This document shows, piece by piece, positions 1-10,400 of a stretch of DNA of 64,000 bases. The DNA comes from Capitulum mitella. Its lineage: Eukaryota; Arthropoda; Thecostraca; Pollicipedomorpha; Pollicipedidae. The DNA is taken from contig CP099841.1 in the NCBI GenBank assembly GCA_030062745.1, positions 29,825,398 through 29,889,397 on the forward strand, read 5' to 3'. Positions within the stretch are counted from its first letter, which is position 1. The number at the start of each line of letters is the position of its first letter. A model generated the notes under the pieces. That model did no database searches. It was not told the DNA's origin and was given only the letters and a program-made list of their open reading frames with translations. A program made the position numbers and the translations under genes.

Positions 1-344
1 TGCCTGACCAGTGTATGCCGGCGGGCCGCTGGCCGGTGTCCGCTGCCTGACCGGTGTATGCCGGCGGGCCGCTGGCCGATGTCCGCTGCCTGGCCGGTGT
101 AGGCCGGCGGGCCGCTGGCCGGTGTCCGCTGCCTGACCAGTGTATGCCGGCTGGCCGCTGGCCGATGTCCGCTGCCTGACCGGTGTAGGCCGGCGGGCCG
201 CTGGCCGGTGTCCGCTGCCTGACCAGTGTATGCCGGCGGGCCGCTGGCCGGTGTCCGCTGCCTGACCGGTGTATGCCGGCTGGCCGCTGGCCGATGTCCG
301 CTGCCTGACCGGTGTAGGTCGGCGGGCCGCTGGCCGGTGTCCGC
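1..344. repeat. 43-bp minisatellite, 8 units
   Basis: Eight head-to-tail 43-bp units, each starting TGCCTGACC and ending GTGTCCGC, fill the first 344 bases. Units differ at a few recurring sites (ACCAGT/ACCGGT, TATG/TAGG, GCGGG/GCTGG, GGTGT/GATGT), so variants are shuffled among units as expected from unequal exchange. The array may continue left of the window. ORFs through it are repeat shadows. Confidence 0.95.
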
Positions 345-982
345 TGCGCAGACACTCGGCGGGCTGTGGTGGGATTACCTGCGGAGTGGCTCCGCGCTGG
401 TCTGGCCGTCCCCCATGACCACAGCCGCAGCGCGCCAAATCTGCTCGCCGCGCCTGGCACGAACATCCCGATACGGCGGTCGGTCACTGGCACCGTCCGC
501 CGCCTTATGGGGCGCCTGCGCATGTGCAGCACTGTGAAGGGGACTTCGCGTACGGAGCGCTGTGTAGGGACGAGGTGTGCGTACGACTTTGGGGAAGGGA
601 CAGAAAGCATTTTGATTAAGTCATGTATTGCAACACTGGGACGTCCTGAAAGCTTTGATAACGAGAAATGCGCATCGTGAGATGAAACGTTTAGTCTTTG
701 CGCATAGGTCTGTTTGTCATCTTTTCTGTAACGATGTTAACAATTTATATCACTCCCACAAATCCTTCCAGAAGAAAAATATCCAGCGGTATGAACCCAC
801 GGGAGATTTTGCAGGTACCTAAATCATGTTTGAGAAAACGAAAGGCTTAGCCATTTTCCCTAACTCAGGTGCCATTCGCTGCTCGCGACCACGTCATCGC
901 CCTAGGAAGCAAGGAACACTATTTTTTGGTACGTGGAATTTCTGCAGCTGGTTAATTGGTAAACGGTCTGTTTTTCCCACAG
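345..982. other. unassigned stretch before first recognised exon
   Basis: GC-rich to about 560, then AT-richer. No homologous coding exon was recognised. The preceding exon of the SEA/EGF gene must end in phase 1, and no convincing candidate was found here, so the first exons and any signal peptide probably lie to the left of the window. Confidence 0.5.
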
Positions 983-1120
983 CCGGCGTGTTCTCTGGCA
1001 GTGATGACACGAGCAGTGAGGCGGCCGTCAAAGGACAGACCCAAACTGTGGCGAACGTACAACCCTCGACCGAGTGGAGCCAATCCCCAACTACGCCAGC
1101 GCCGCCCGAAATACCGATAG
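983..1120 (+). CDS. exon: Ser/Thr-rich linker before SEA1
   Basis: The acceptor follows TTTTTCCCACAG and the donor is GTATGT at 1121. The 138-nt exon is symmetric (phase 1 in and out) and encodes a polar Ser/Thr/Gln/Pro-rich segment ending PPEIPI. It probably ends an earlier repeat block, which would mean at least one more module lies upstream. Confidence 0.7.
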   Translation, partial: PACSLAVMTRAVRRPSKDRPKLWRTYNPRPSGANPQLRQRRPKYR

Positions 1121-4100
1121 GTATGTTCCGTGCTACCTGAGAGGTAAGTAGCCATGTTTTGTCATCTTTTTGCATTGAAAGAAACAAAGCCGTGCTGACT
1201 GTGTGTCAATGTACGCATGCAGTAAACCTTTCGGACAACGTCAGCAGTATGTATGTAACAGAACACGTATGATAACTAATTGGATTTCGTCAGTTTTCAG
1301 CACCTACTCTAATTTAAGTGTCTGACTGGTTCGGCTATGTAACTATGCATCATATGCATAGTTACATATGCATCATATGCATCATATGCATCCCACATAG
1401 AAAATGAGTACCGTTTCAGCCCTCCTGATGGCGTTCAGCTAACGTTGTTTTTGTTGTTTCAGTGGACTCAGTATTTTCTGGGCGCTTACGACTTGATGAA
1501 GAGTTCAATGACGCCTTATCTGACAAGAATTCCGCAGAATATATACGTCTGAAGACCAGAGTTGAGCGAGAGGTAATGAAGCTGTGATTAATGTTGTCTC
1601 CATTTTGTACTTGCACCCATTGCTTTGCTGTGAAAAATACGCAAACTGATGTTTCTGAGACGACGCGTTTGGGCAGGTCACGGCGTGGCAAACCACATAA
1701 AGCTTCTTGTTCATTTAAACTGTGTCGATTAGTAAGTGATCCTAAGCGTTCCAACCAAAACATGAACCAATTTAGGATCCATGGGCCTTACGAAAGTTGG
1801 CTTTTTCAAAACTGATAACGTGAAGTATGTTGCTGAGATATATTCAGAAGCCGTAACTGGTAATTTGCCAAACTCCTCGTGCATTTCTGAACATTCCGTT
1901 TTTGCGTTATAATGCTGGATTCTCCTCGTTGAGCCAGCCTGGCAGCGACGAGTATGCGGTCACAGCACAGTGGACCGTTGCTTATTAAGGCACAGCATGA
2001 TGGCAGAAGCCAGTGTCCACTGCGGCGATTGACCACCGTGTGACGTGCTGTGTTTCTGACTGCAGATGGACGAGGCGTTCGCGCCGTACAACTGGCCGGA
2101 GGGCTCGGAATTCGGCACTGTCCGCACTCAAGTCACTGGCTTCAAGTAAGTGTATGGTGTGCTTACTCGGAAACGGTTTCAACAGACTGCTCTGCCCTGG
2201 TCATCACTGGCTTTCATTAGATTTAGATTTTCATTAAATACGCGGACTTCAGTTGGCTGCGCGCATTCGTGAGACCAATCCAGGTATTTTCTTCAGGTTC
2301 CCACAAAAAGAAGAGACCGCTCATCTGTTATGTGGTCTTCGCCGATCATGGCTGCCCCCGGATGACTGACCAATTTCTTTTGTCTTGCACGACTTTGTGC
2401 CGTCGTCTGTCTAGACCTTTGCCGACTTGCTCCGACACTTTCCGCAGACCGGGCAGCGTCGTGGTCGACTACACCATTTTGGCCGACCACCGGTCGTCGA
2501 TGGCGTCGGCGGAAGCCAGCCAGATGCTGCAGCGCAGGCTGCAGGAGTACATGGTCGACGGCGTCGGCGGCCAGCCGCCCTCGACCCTCCTCCCGGCGTC
2601 CGACGTCACGGTCGAACGTGAGCAGACAGCCGCCCTGGGATCGGCATCTCCGGCCGGCCAGGCACTCGAGACGGGCTGCCGTGGTCCTCGCCGTTTTAAC
2701 GCGTGCCTTGAAAAGCGGTTGTAAAAGTGGCAGACGCTGAACGCTGTGACGTAAAAGACGAACGCACTCTGACCAAATCCGGCGACGGCTGGAGCCGGCT
2801 AAAGTTTGTCGAGCCAAAAGCGAACCGCTTCGGCAGCAGACGCTATCGTCTCTCGTCATTCCGACTCACTGGCACGGCTCAGGAACAGCATATTACGCAA
2901 CTGACTTCGGCAGGACGCAGACAGCTTTTCCGGATCGGTCTTCTCTTCAGCTAGGCGTGAGGTTTATTTTGGCCCAGCCACTTCCTGTAATCGAAATGAA
3001 GCGGGACTTTGCTACTGTGTAGTTCTATGGACGGGTGCTGACCAAATTGTGGACCTTTTACAGCGATGGAGGACCTGTGCGCCATGGGCCAGTGGGGCTG
3101 TTCACACACCTGCAACTTCTCGTACACTGCCCTGGAGTTCCAGTGCCAGTGCTCACCCGGCATGGTGGTCGGTGTTAACGGCAAGGAATGCGAGTTCGCA
3201 GGTCAGTAGAATAATAATGGTAACTTCGTCAGGATTTTAGTCGTGCAAATGCTAACAGCAAATATTTTCACCGTTTATCGCCATTTTATTATTATTATTA
3301 TTGTTATCATTACTTCCATTCACGGCAAATTATTTTCTGGCTGAAAAATTGGGCGAGGTTGAAGCAAGGCCTTTGGTAATGCAGAATGACAGTGGTCCCT
3401 GTTACTCGGTGCACATCTTGACAGCATTTGGGAAAAGTGGCAGAATGGTCATCTCCGTACTGAATGTGGTGACCAGGTTCTTTGTGCTCTTCTTTTCAGC
3501 AACTGAGGAGGACCACATTGACCACGTCGAGGCCCCAGTATTGCAGCCAGCGCTGCATCCTGATTCCGCCTACCCGGTGGACCATGAGTGGAGGCACGAG
3601 GACGGCGAGACCACAGCCGAGCCGGAGCCAGAGACCACCCACATGGACCACTGGATGTTCGGAGACCATAGGGACCACGAGACCACACCGGAGCCGGAGC
3701 CCACCACCACAGAGACCTCTATTTTCGACCATACTTCGCTGTTCGGAGACCATCTGGACCACGAGACCACGCCGGAGCCGGAGCCGGAGACCACGCCGGA
3801 GCCGGAGCCGACGACGGAGCCCTCCCACACGGACCACTTCGGACTGTTCGGAGACCACACTCACCACGAGACCACGCCGGAGCCGGAGCCGGAGACCACC
3901 CCGGAGCCGGACAGCGGCCACGATGGTCACCACCACGTGCTGTTCGGCGAGGCTGAAGCGGAGACGACGCCGGAGCCGGAACCGGAGACAACTCAGAACA
4001 CGGATACCTTCACCCTGTTCGGAGATCTGGACGAAAACACAACGCCGGAGCCGGAGCCAGAGACTACAGCGCCTCCGACCGAGGACAAGGCGATCGTGGA

Positions 4101-7100
4101 CGTCGCGCTGGGCCTGGACGCCGCATCGCCACCCACGTACAGTAAGCAGCTCCAGTAGAGCCGTGACGTGCCGTTTACTCGTGCAGTGCACAATTGCGGG
4201 GCTTCTGGTACAGAATGACAGTGAGGGACACAAATATTGCGGGGCATTTTTGTCACCGTTTTCACTACAAGTTTCGTGTTCTGTTGCGACGGACTTGCTG
4301 CCACGCAATGATGTCGTAAGCGGGACGAGAGGAGCTGGTTTAGTCTTGTTTTGCTCATGGTAATGTGCAACTGATGTTCTCAAGATCACGCGGCCGCCTA
4401 AGAGTGTCCGTGCGTATACATATCCGCCCTCCGAAGCTGAAACGTAAAAGGGCAGACTTTTCCAGGGGTCTTCTTCCTACAAAGGCAAATGAAGACCAGT
4501 AGCGGAACAAAACAAAAGAGACAATGACCTGGGATTGTGTGCACCAGCACTTTGTGCGTAAAAAGACACGCAGAGAGCAGTATTTCAGAGCTTCAAACTG
4601 CAGTCGCTCGATAGGAGAATATGCAACAAAATTTTCTACGCGATAAGTTCATTGTATCGAAACGACATAACATAGTGGCAATAGAGTAGATCCATTTTTT
4701 TTTTAGCTTACGGATGCTCTTTTGCAGTTCGGTCCATGTTCAATGCCTCGATGCGTCTGGATGAAGAGTTCCCGGAAAGCTTGCATGACAACACGTCGTC
4801 CGACTACCTCAAGATGATCGTCAGGGTCAAGAAGGAGGTACGGCTGCCCATGTTATCACATCTGCAAAACCGATTCTCGGGGGCAACTTGCACAAACCCT
4901 TAATCCTAGCAATAGACAGAACTGTACAACAATTCGTTTTGAAGCGGTCGATATTGACAGAATTGCCACAGCTCCCTGACTACGAAATACGAACCTCATT
5001 CTCGTACCCACAAAGCATTGGTCGACGACTGTATTACCGTTCGCTCTTATTCATTCCCGGATGAATCGCTCTATTGCAGATGGCTGAGGCGTTCTCGAGA
5101 TTTAACTGGCCAGAGGGTGATGACCTGGGGCAGATCGGCATCAAGATCCGCAAATTCGAGTGAGTACTTCGCGCTAACGCATGTGTAGCAGGACCATTTT
5201 GACCCATCCATTTGCATTAGATGTTACACTGACAGAGGGAGATCATGCTAAAATGACGGGATATGCAAGCGCAAACCTTGGTGCTCCAGTGGGATTTATC
5301 AACTCAACACGATTTGAACCCAGTCAGACCCATCTCTATTACACCAGTTTTCAGTTCTTGTTGATTTGCAGTCTTTCGCGGAAGAAGGATGACAAATGAA
5401 ACATGTTCCAAGAAGTGTAGCGGGTTGACACTAGTGATCCAGAACATGTGTTCTGACACTCCGCAGCTCAATGTGAGGCCACGACTCACGCTGGCTGGCT
5501 GGGCTTTCAGGCCGGGCAGCATCATGGTTTACTACCACATCACCACGGGCGACGTGACGGCCTACAGCGCCGAGGACGTGGCCCGGCGCCTGCGGCGGCG
5601 TCTGCAGGAGTACTTCACCAGCCCGGACGGCCTGCTCTATCACGGCGCCCGCTTCCCCGTCTCGGAGATCACGGTCGAACGTGAGTCAGCCGCGCCGACG
5701 GCGAGAGCGCTCGACACGCAGCACGGCGGCGTGTCGCACAGCTCACAAGCAAGCTTCAGCCGGCGGTAGGGACGGGCTCGCAGGTTTGAACGTTGACAAC
5801 AATCGCGAGCACCAAGGTCTGTCTTCGAATGTGTGCGTTCATTCTTCTGTCATCAGCTAGCGCTCTCGTCTGAAGCGTTTGTTTGCCGGTGCCCGACCTG
5901 AATCTGCACGGGAAAGAGGTCAGAGATGAACTGTTCTCGCCTGACACCGAAGCCGTGCGGTCCGCTGGTCTAACGCTGCCGACTGTCACCACGCGCAGCG
6001 CTGCGAGACCTCTGCGCCACTGGGGAGGCTGGCTGCTCGCACAAGTGCCGTTACTCCTCGGTCGAGGACACGTTCGTCTGCCACTGCCCCGAGGCCATGG
6101 AGCTCGGCTTTGACGGCAAAACGTGCCAGCACCTGCACGGAGGTCAGCAAAAGCGTGGTTGCCTTCATAACAATGTTTACGTGTTGTAAATACTTTTGAA
6201 TACTTCGGAGATTAAATGTCTCGCTTGTTGAAGGTCTACTTGTTTTGTTAGCAGTGGTCCTGGTGAGGGCAGGCTTACCACAGCTTAAAGGTCAGGTACA
6301 TGCGACTGGCGTTTGTTCGTCACCTGTGCATGTAACCGAGTAAAACTTGCCTCGAAACATGAAATGGACCTAGTTTGGTTCGCAGCATTTCTGATGTATG
6401 ACTCCATTTTTTGTCGGCAGTGCCACCGACGGTGACGATCTGGAACGGTCAGCAATGGGTCCATCAGGACGAGACGACACCGGAGCCAGAGCCGGCCACC
6501 ACGGAGAGCACCCACACGGAACACGCCTGGATGTTCGGAGACCATCTGGACCACGAGACCACGCCGGAGCCGGAGCCGGAGACCACGCCGGAGCCAGAGT
6601 CGACGACAGAGCCCTCCCACACGGACCACTTAGGACTGTTCGGAGACCACACTCACCACGAGACCACGCCGGAGCCGGAGCCGAAGACCACCCCGGAGCC
6701 GGAGCCGACGACAGAGTCCTCCCGAACGGACCACTTCGGACTGTTCGGAGACCACAGCAGCCACGAGACGACGCCGGAGCCGGAGCCGGAGACCACCCCA
6801 GAGCCGGACAGCGGCCACGATGGCCACCACCACGTGCTGTTCGGCGAGGCTGAGGCGGAGACGACGCCAGAGCCGGAGCCGGAGAGCACGCCGTCTCCGA
6901 CGGAGCAGGGCGCGCTGCCGGGCGGCGCGGACCACGAGCACGGCGAGACGACCACGCCGGAGCCGCAGCCCGGCGCGGTCCCGACCGACCTGGCCGCGCT
7001 GCTGGCCGGCAAGCTGTCCGGCATCACGGCGCAGCCGGAGCCGGCGGCCACCACCGAGTCGGCGCCGGCGAGCACGACGGAGGCCGCGGAGACGACCACG

Positions 7101-8641
7101 GCCGCCACCGACGGCGGCGAGAGCCGGTCCGTTCTGGAGGGAGAGCCGACCACCACGCCGGAGCCGGAGCCGGAGACGACGCCGGAGCCGCAGGCGGGAG
7201 CCGCGCCCGAGAAGGACGCAAGCCAGCTCAGCCTGCACGAGAACCTCTCGCTGATGAACGCCATGGGCATCGCGCCGGAGTGGGAGAGTGGCGGTGCCAG
7301 TGAGCACCACGGCCGAGCCAGAACCTGAGACAACCACCGAGCCGGCTCCGGACGCCGCGGCCACCGAGCGGGGCGCCACCGAGCCTCCCGCCGCTGCCGT
7401 GAACGGCATCGCCGCCGTGCTGGCCCAGGCCCAGTCTGGCGCCGAGGACAACAGCACCGAGGTGTTGCCGCCGGCCGCTGGCCCGGCCGACACCAATGAG
7501 GTGCCCAGCGACGCCGTGAACCCGCCGAGTCTGGCCGACGACGAGCTGCACCACGGCACGCGGCACGCCGACGCCGAGCTGCTGCCCGTCGACAACAGCC
7601 TCGACGAGATGCGCCAGGCCAAGCTTCTGGAGGAGACGGCTGCCGAGAACGCCACCGAGGCCGGGCAGCAGTCGACCACAGCGTCGCCGGCCGAGGCCGC
7701 GGGCGGCGCGACGACGCCGCAGCCCGGCTCCGGAGAGGCGCCGGCCACCGCGGAGCCGGCGGCCGCCGAGACGACCACTGCTGAGCCCACGCCGGAGCCC
7801 GAGCCGACCGCCGCGGAGGGAACCGAACCCACGGCCGACGGCGTGACGTCAGCCGCCGGCGCTGCTGAAGCCACGACGCCTGCCCCGGAGTCGGCGGCCG
7901 CTGAGGCAGGCGGCGTCACCACGGCGGCGCCGGACGCAGCGGACGGTGGTGCCGCCGACAGCACGACTACTGAGCCGCCGCAGTCGGCTGGCGCCGAAAC
8001 CGAGCCGAGCGGGGCCGGGCAGCGGGAGGGCGAGACCACGCCGAGACCGGAGACGATCGGAGCCACCACGGAGGCCGGCGAGCCGGGCGTCTCCATCACG
8101 CCGGAGCCGGCGGCGACCACCGACGGCGCAGAGGCCGCGACCACGGAGGAGGCGCCTGCGGAGGGCGCCGGTCCCACTGCCGTCCCGACAGCAGAGCAGA
8201 CCACCCCTGGCGCTGAACAGGTGACGACTGCTGCCTCTGAGCAGGGCTCGACACCAGCCTCTGAACAGGCCCCCACGACGCCGGCCTCCGAGCAGGAGAC
8301 AACGCCGACCTCTGAACAGGAGACAACACCGGCCTCTGTCCAGGAGACGACCCCTGCTTCTGGAGAGGCGACAACGTCGGCATCCGAGCAGGTGTCGACT
8401 CCCGCTGACGGACAGGCGACAACCCCGACCTCCGAGCAAGGAGACAACGCCAGCTCCTGACCAGTCGACGACCCCTGCTGCTGAACAGGGCACGACGCCA
8501 GCCTCCGAGCCGACCACGGAGGGCGGGCCGGCCGTGGCCCCGACGGAGCCGACGTCGCCGCCGCTGCCGGCCGGCAGGGACGTGCTGGACGAGGCGCTCA
8601 AGGCCGCCGCCGAGCAGAGTAACGACCTGAGGCGGCGCTGA
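983..8641 (+). CDS. SEA-EGF-PEPT modular mucin-like gene (3' part)
   Basis: Eleven exons: 983-1120, 1463-1572, 2066-2145, 2448-2617, 3064-3201, 3500-4141, 4728-4837, 5080-5159, 5511-5680, 5999-6142 and 6421-8641. Consensus GT/AG borders and codon phases agree at each of the ten introns. The predicted chain of about 1,330 residues runs: Ser/Thr-rich linker, SEA1, EGF1, Pro-Glu-Thr repeat block, SEA2, EGF2, longer Pro-Glu-Thr block, then an Ala/Thr/Glu/Pro-rich tail. No transmembrane helix is seen after SEA2, so a secreted or matrix product is inferred, though an unseen 5' end could change that. SEA domains occur in cell-surface and matrix glycoproteins and often self-cleave; EGF folds mediate extracellular contacts. 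I know no named orthologue. The terminal exon needs two frame changes to reach the stop at 8639-8641, so it is either mis-assembled or damaged. A possible poly(A) signal is at 9154. Confidence 0.85.
1463..1572 (+). CDS. exon A of SEA domain 1
   Basis: 110 nt, phase 1 in and phase 0 out. It encodes DSVFSGRLRLDEEFNDAL followed by the S-x-E-Y-x-x-L-K pattern, the usual first strand and helix of a SEA domain. The acceptor follows TTGTTGTTTCAG and the donor is GTAATG. The paralogous exon 4728-4837 has the same length and phases. Confidence 0.85.
2066..2145 (+). CDS. exon B of SEA domain 1
   Basis: 80 nt, phase 0 in and phase 2 out. It encodes MDEAFAPYNWPEGSEF and ends VTGFK, which leads into the SEA cleavage strand in the next exon. 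The acceptor is TGACTGCAG and the donor GTAAGT. It pairs with 5080-5159, also 80 nt. Confidence 0.85.
2448..2617 (+). CDS. exon C of SEA domain 1 (GSVVV cleavage strand)
   Basis: 170 nt, phase 2 in and phase 1 out. Joined to exon B it reads GFKPGSVVVDYTI. G-S-V-V-V is the autoproteolysis motif known from MUC1-type SEA domains, which cleave between Gly and Ser. The rest (LQRRLQEYMV, then SDVTVE) gives the final helix and strand. The donor is GTGAGC. It pairs with 5511-5680, also 170 nt. Confidence 0.88.
3064..3201 (+). CDS. EGF-like exon 1
   Basis: 138 nt, phase 1 at both ends, one complete EGF-like domain. Cysteine spacing is C-x6-C-x3-C-x10-C-x1-C-x12-C, with the common GCSHTC core. The acceptor follows CCTTTTACAG and the donor is GTCAGT. 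Confidence 0.88.
3500..4141 (+). CDS. Pro-Glu-Thr repeat exon 1
   Basis: 642 nt, phase 1 at both ends. After an acidic His-rich lead (TEEDHIDHVE) it has about five imperfect units of roughly 33-36 residues. Each has a [LM]FGD[HL] or LFGE core between His/Asp clusters, followed by ETTPEPEPETTPEPEP-type runs. Thr density suggests O-glycosylation and the charge pattern suggests an extended acidic stalk; both are inference. The donor is GTAAGC at 4142. GC-rich repeats produce long antisense ORFs here that are shadows. Confidence 0.88.
4728..4837 (+). CDS. exon A of SEA domain 2
   Basis: 110 nt, phase 1 in and phase 0 out, with acceptor TTTTGCAG and donor GTACGG. It encodes RSMFNASMRLDEEFPESL and then SSDYLKMIVRVKKE. 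Two N-glycosylation sequons (NAS, NTS) are visible. It keeps the LDEEF core of SEA1 exon A but is otherwise well diverged. Confidence 0.85.
5080..5159 (+). CDS. exon B of SEA domain 2
   Basis: 80 nt, phase 0 in and phase 2 out, acceptor CTCTATTGCAG, donor GTGAGT. It encodes MAEAFSRFNWPEGDDL and ends IKIRKFE. The NWPEG core is shared with SEA1 exon B. Confidence 0.85.
5511..5680 (+). CDS. exon C of SEA domain 2 (GSIMV strand)
   Basis: 170 nt, phase 2 in and phase 1 out, acceptor GGGCTTTCAG, donor GTGAGT. The exon B/C junction reads FEPGSIMVYYHI. Gly-Ser is kept but the following VVV of SEA1 is IMV, so self-cleavage is plausible but less certain. The LRRRLQEYF helix and the SEITVE end match SEA1. 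Confidence 0.86.
5999..6142 (+). CDS. EGF-like exon 2
   Basis: 144 nt, phase 1 at both ends, donor GTCAGC. The six cysteines have the same C-x6-C-x3-C-x10-C-x1-C-x12-C spacing as EGF1, with GCSHKC in place of GCSHTC. The acceptor is a less pyrimidine-rich CACCACGCGCAG, chosen because phase and homology require it. Confidence 0.83.
6421..8641 (+). CDS. Pro-Glu-Thr repeat terminal exon, two frame breaks
   Basis: Starts after TTTGTCGGCAG in phase 1. Frame one runs to about 7,260-7,325 with four more FGD/FGE-PEPEP units. A second frame then continues the same composition (AEPEPETTTEPAP onward, Ala/Thr/Glu-rich). From about 8,220 it has 8-9-residue SEQ-x-TTPA repeats. Near 8,440 one extra A (GAGCAAGGAGACA here, GAGCAGGAGACA in neighbouring units) shifts the frame. 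The third frame ends PLPAGRDVLDEALKAAAEQ and then stops at 8639-8641. Because coding character persists across both shifts, read or assembly indels in GC-rich repeats seem likelier than true decay. No membrane anchor follows. Confidence 0.8.
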
Positions 8642-9153
8642 GCGCCGGCGCGCCGCCGCGGACGCGGCGCTATGCAATTGTGACGAGAACAAGTGCCGTA
8701 CGCCCTCGCGCCGTCGGGCAGACTCATGTGATACAGATGGGCGTGTGAGTGCGAGCGTGCCTGGGAGGTGTTGCTGGGGGCGGCAGGGACGCGTCGGCCG
8801 CCGGCCACTAATGAGCAGTGAGGAGACGGGTGAAGTGAAGCCGTTCGCGCCACGACGGCCGGCCGGACTCAGTCGGGTCAGCGAGAGGAGCCAGGCGGCT
8901 CCACGTGGCGCGACCCAGCGTAGCTTACTTGCGTGCCGCGTCGGTGGGTGCTCGGAGTCATGTGCGTGGGATTCGGCCAAGCCGGATTCGCCCCCGAGGC
9001 CGTGTGTATTCTGTACCATACGTCTGCGGCGGCAGAAAGCAGCATTCCTTCCCGTGACGAATGGTTCGTATTGCGCAGTTGCGGAGACTGCGTTTCTGCC
9101 ACTGTGCGCTATCCACTGCGTGACTTGCTGATACAAGAGTGTAGCGAGAGCGG

Positions 9154-9159
9154 AATAAA
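9154..9159 (+). terminator. possible poly(A) signal AATAAA
   Basis: First AATAAA on the + strand after the stop at 8641, giving a 3' UTR of about 0.5 kb. The intervening sequence 8642-9153 has no recognisable gene. The hexamer is common by chance, so this is tentative. Confidence 0.4.
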
Positions 9160-10136
9160 CATAGGTACTTTCGTAAACCTCGGTCCACTGCGTTACCCCA
9201 GGTGGCGCCACCGCGAGGGCGGCATGCACCTGTTTGATGTCATCTTCTCAGCGAGAAGAACGTATGCAGGGCCTTGATGTTTTGAACAATACATCCACAC
9301 AATGAAACCTTCGGCCATTCATGACCGTTGATGACGAAGTTCAAGGGTGAAAAATGGAATTCAGTGGTTGAGCCAAGAAACAAAGGGAATATCCAATGAC
9401 AAAGAATCACCATGAACTAAATTCGTAACGTGATCGTACGGATGACCCAGATAAGTATGACACAGAGTGGCCCAGGTGCGGGTTGCCCTCAGGTACCTGT
9501 GGTGCAGATCCGCCTGTTGCAGAATATTTCTACCACTAATGCATTCTCGTGAATATGTTCCCCTTCGCGCTGAGCCACATCCAACTTTTCAGTGACCATG
9601 CATCGAAACGTGATTCGGTTTACACAGCCTAGAAATGGGTCGAAGAAAAACTGAAGTCGAACCGAAAAGAGTCGTCTTGGGAGTTCACGCTTTACGACGT
9701 GCCTTGTATTCACCAGCAATGCACTAGTTGACAGTTAACACGGGACAGTCACACCGACGACGACGGCAAGTCGTCCTGTTCATCACCATCGGCTTCCTGC
9801 GGCCGCCGGGACGGAGCACCTGCCGCCCCCTGGACAGGTGTCCGCTGGACCACAGACAGCTGGCGGAACACCGCACCAGCGTCCCCCATCGCCAGCAGGC
9901 CGCCAGCCACCGGTACCGCCAAAAACAAGCCGTCACCGAACCAGTCACGAATGCCACCAGCGTCACAGGCAACAAGGGTGTCGGGCGCCCAAGATCGTGA
10001 CCGGGTCACCGTTGTCCAACTGACCACAGGTCCGTTCAGGAGAGGGTCCCGGCTGGTTGGTTGGTTTTTGGGGCTTAGGGGCGCACCGACTACAGGGCCA
10101 TTCGGCGCCCAAGGGTCCCGACTGGACGACAGTACC
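9160..10136. other. spacer between convergent genes
   Basis: Separates the 3' ends of the SEA/EGF gene (+) and CSTF2 (-). No gene is recognised. It should hold the CSTF2 3' UTR, but no AATAAA or ATTAAA was seen on the - strand below 10,284. Confidence 0.5.
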
Positions 10137-10240
10137 GGTACCAACAGGAGTCAGCGGTACTCTCGGTACCAGCAGGAGTCCGCAGTACTCCCGGTACCGG
10201 CAGGAGTCAGCGGTACTCTCGGTACCGGCAGGAATCGGCG
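10137..10240. repeat. 28-bp tandem repeat, about 3.7 units
   Basis: Units begin GGTACC at 10137, 10165, 10193 and 10221 and carry CAGGAGTC(A/C)GC. The array lies just past the CSTF2 stop codon, so it would be in the 3' UTR. Confidence 0.85.
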
Positions 10241-10283
10241 TACGGTAGCCGTACGGCCGAGCGCGCCAAATCACATCAACTCT

Positions 10284-10400
10284 CTACCGGGCCGACTTCG
10301 AGATCTGCTCCTTCAGCACCATTATGCTCTGGCGCTGCTCCGGCGGCAGCATGGCGATCTGCTCGTCAGATAACTGCAGCACTTGCATGATCAGCGCCGC
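10284..10400 (-). CDS. CSTF2: CSTF2 exon 11 (C-terminal domain and stop)
   Basis: 117 nt including TAG at 10286-10284. It encodes [20 protein letters not shown] and [18 protein letters not shown], nearly invariant across animals. This domain contacts Pcf11 in the 3'-processing machinery (family knowledge). Confidence 0.97.
   Translation of the reverse strand, partial: AALIMQVLQLSDEQIAMLPPEQRQSIMVLKEQISKSAR

Noticed and set aside
1-344. CRISPR-like regular repeats
   Set aside because: Units are contiguous with no unique spacers; a minisatellite in a eukaryotic genome.
1339-1365. Inverted repeat GTAACTATGCAT with ATGCAT iterations
   Set aside because: A short intronic microsatellite with chance symmetry; no supporting context.
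6630-8447. 605-aa ORF on the - strand opposite the PEPT terminal exon
   Set aside because: Shadow of GC-rich Thr/Glu/Pro codons; Val/Ser/Gly repeats mirror the + strand repeats and the + strand has splice and domain support.
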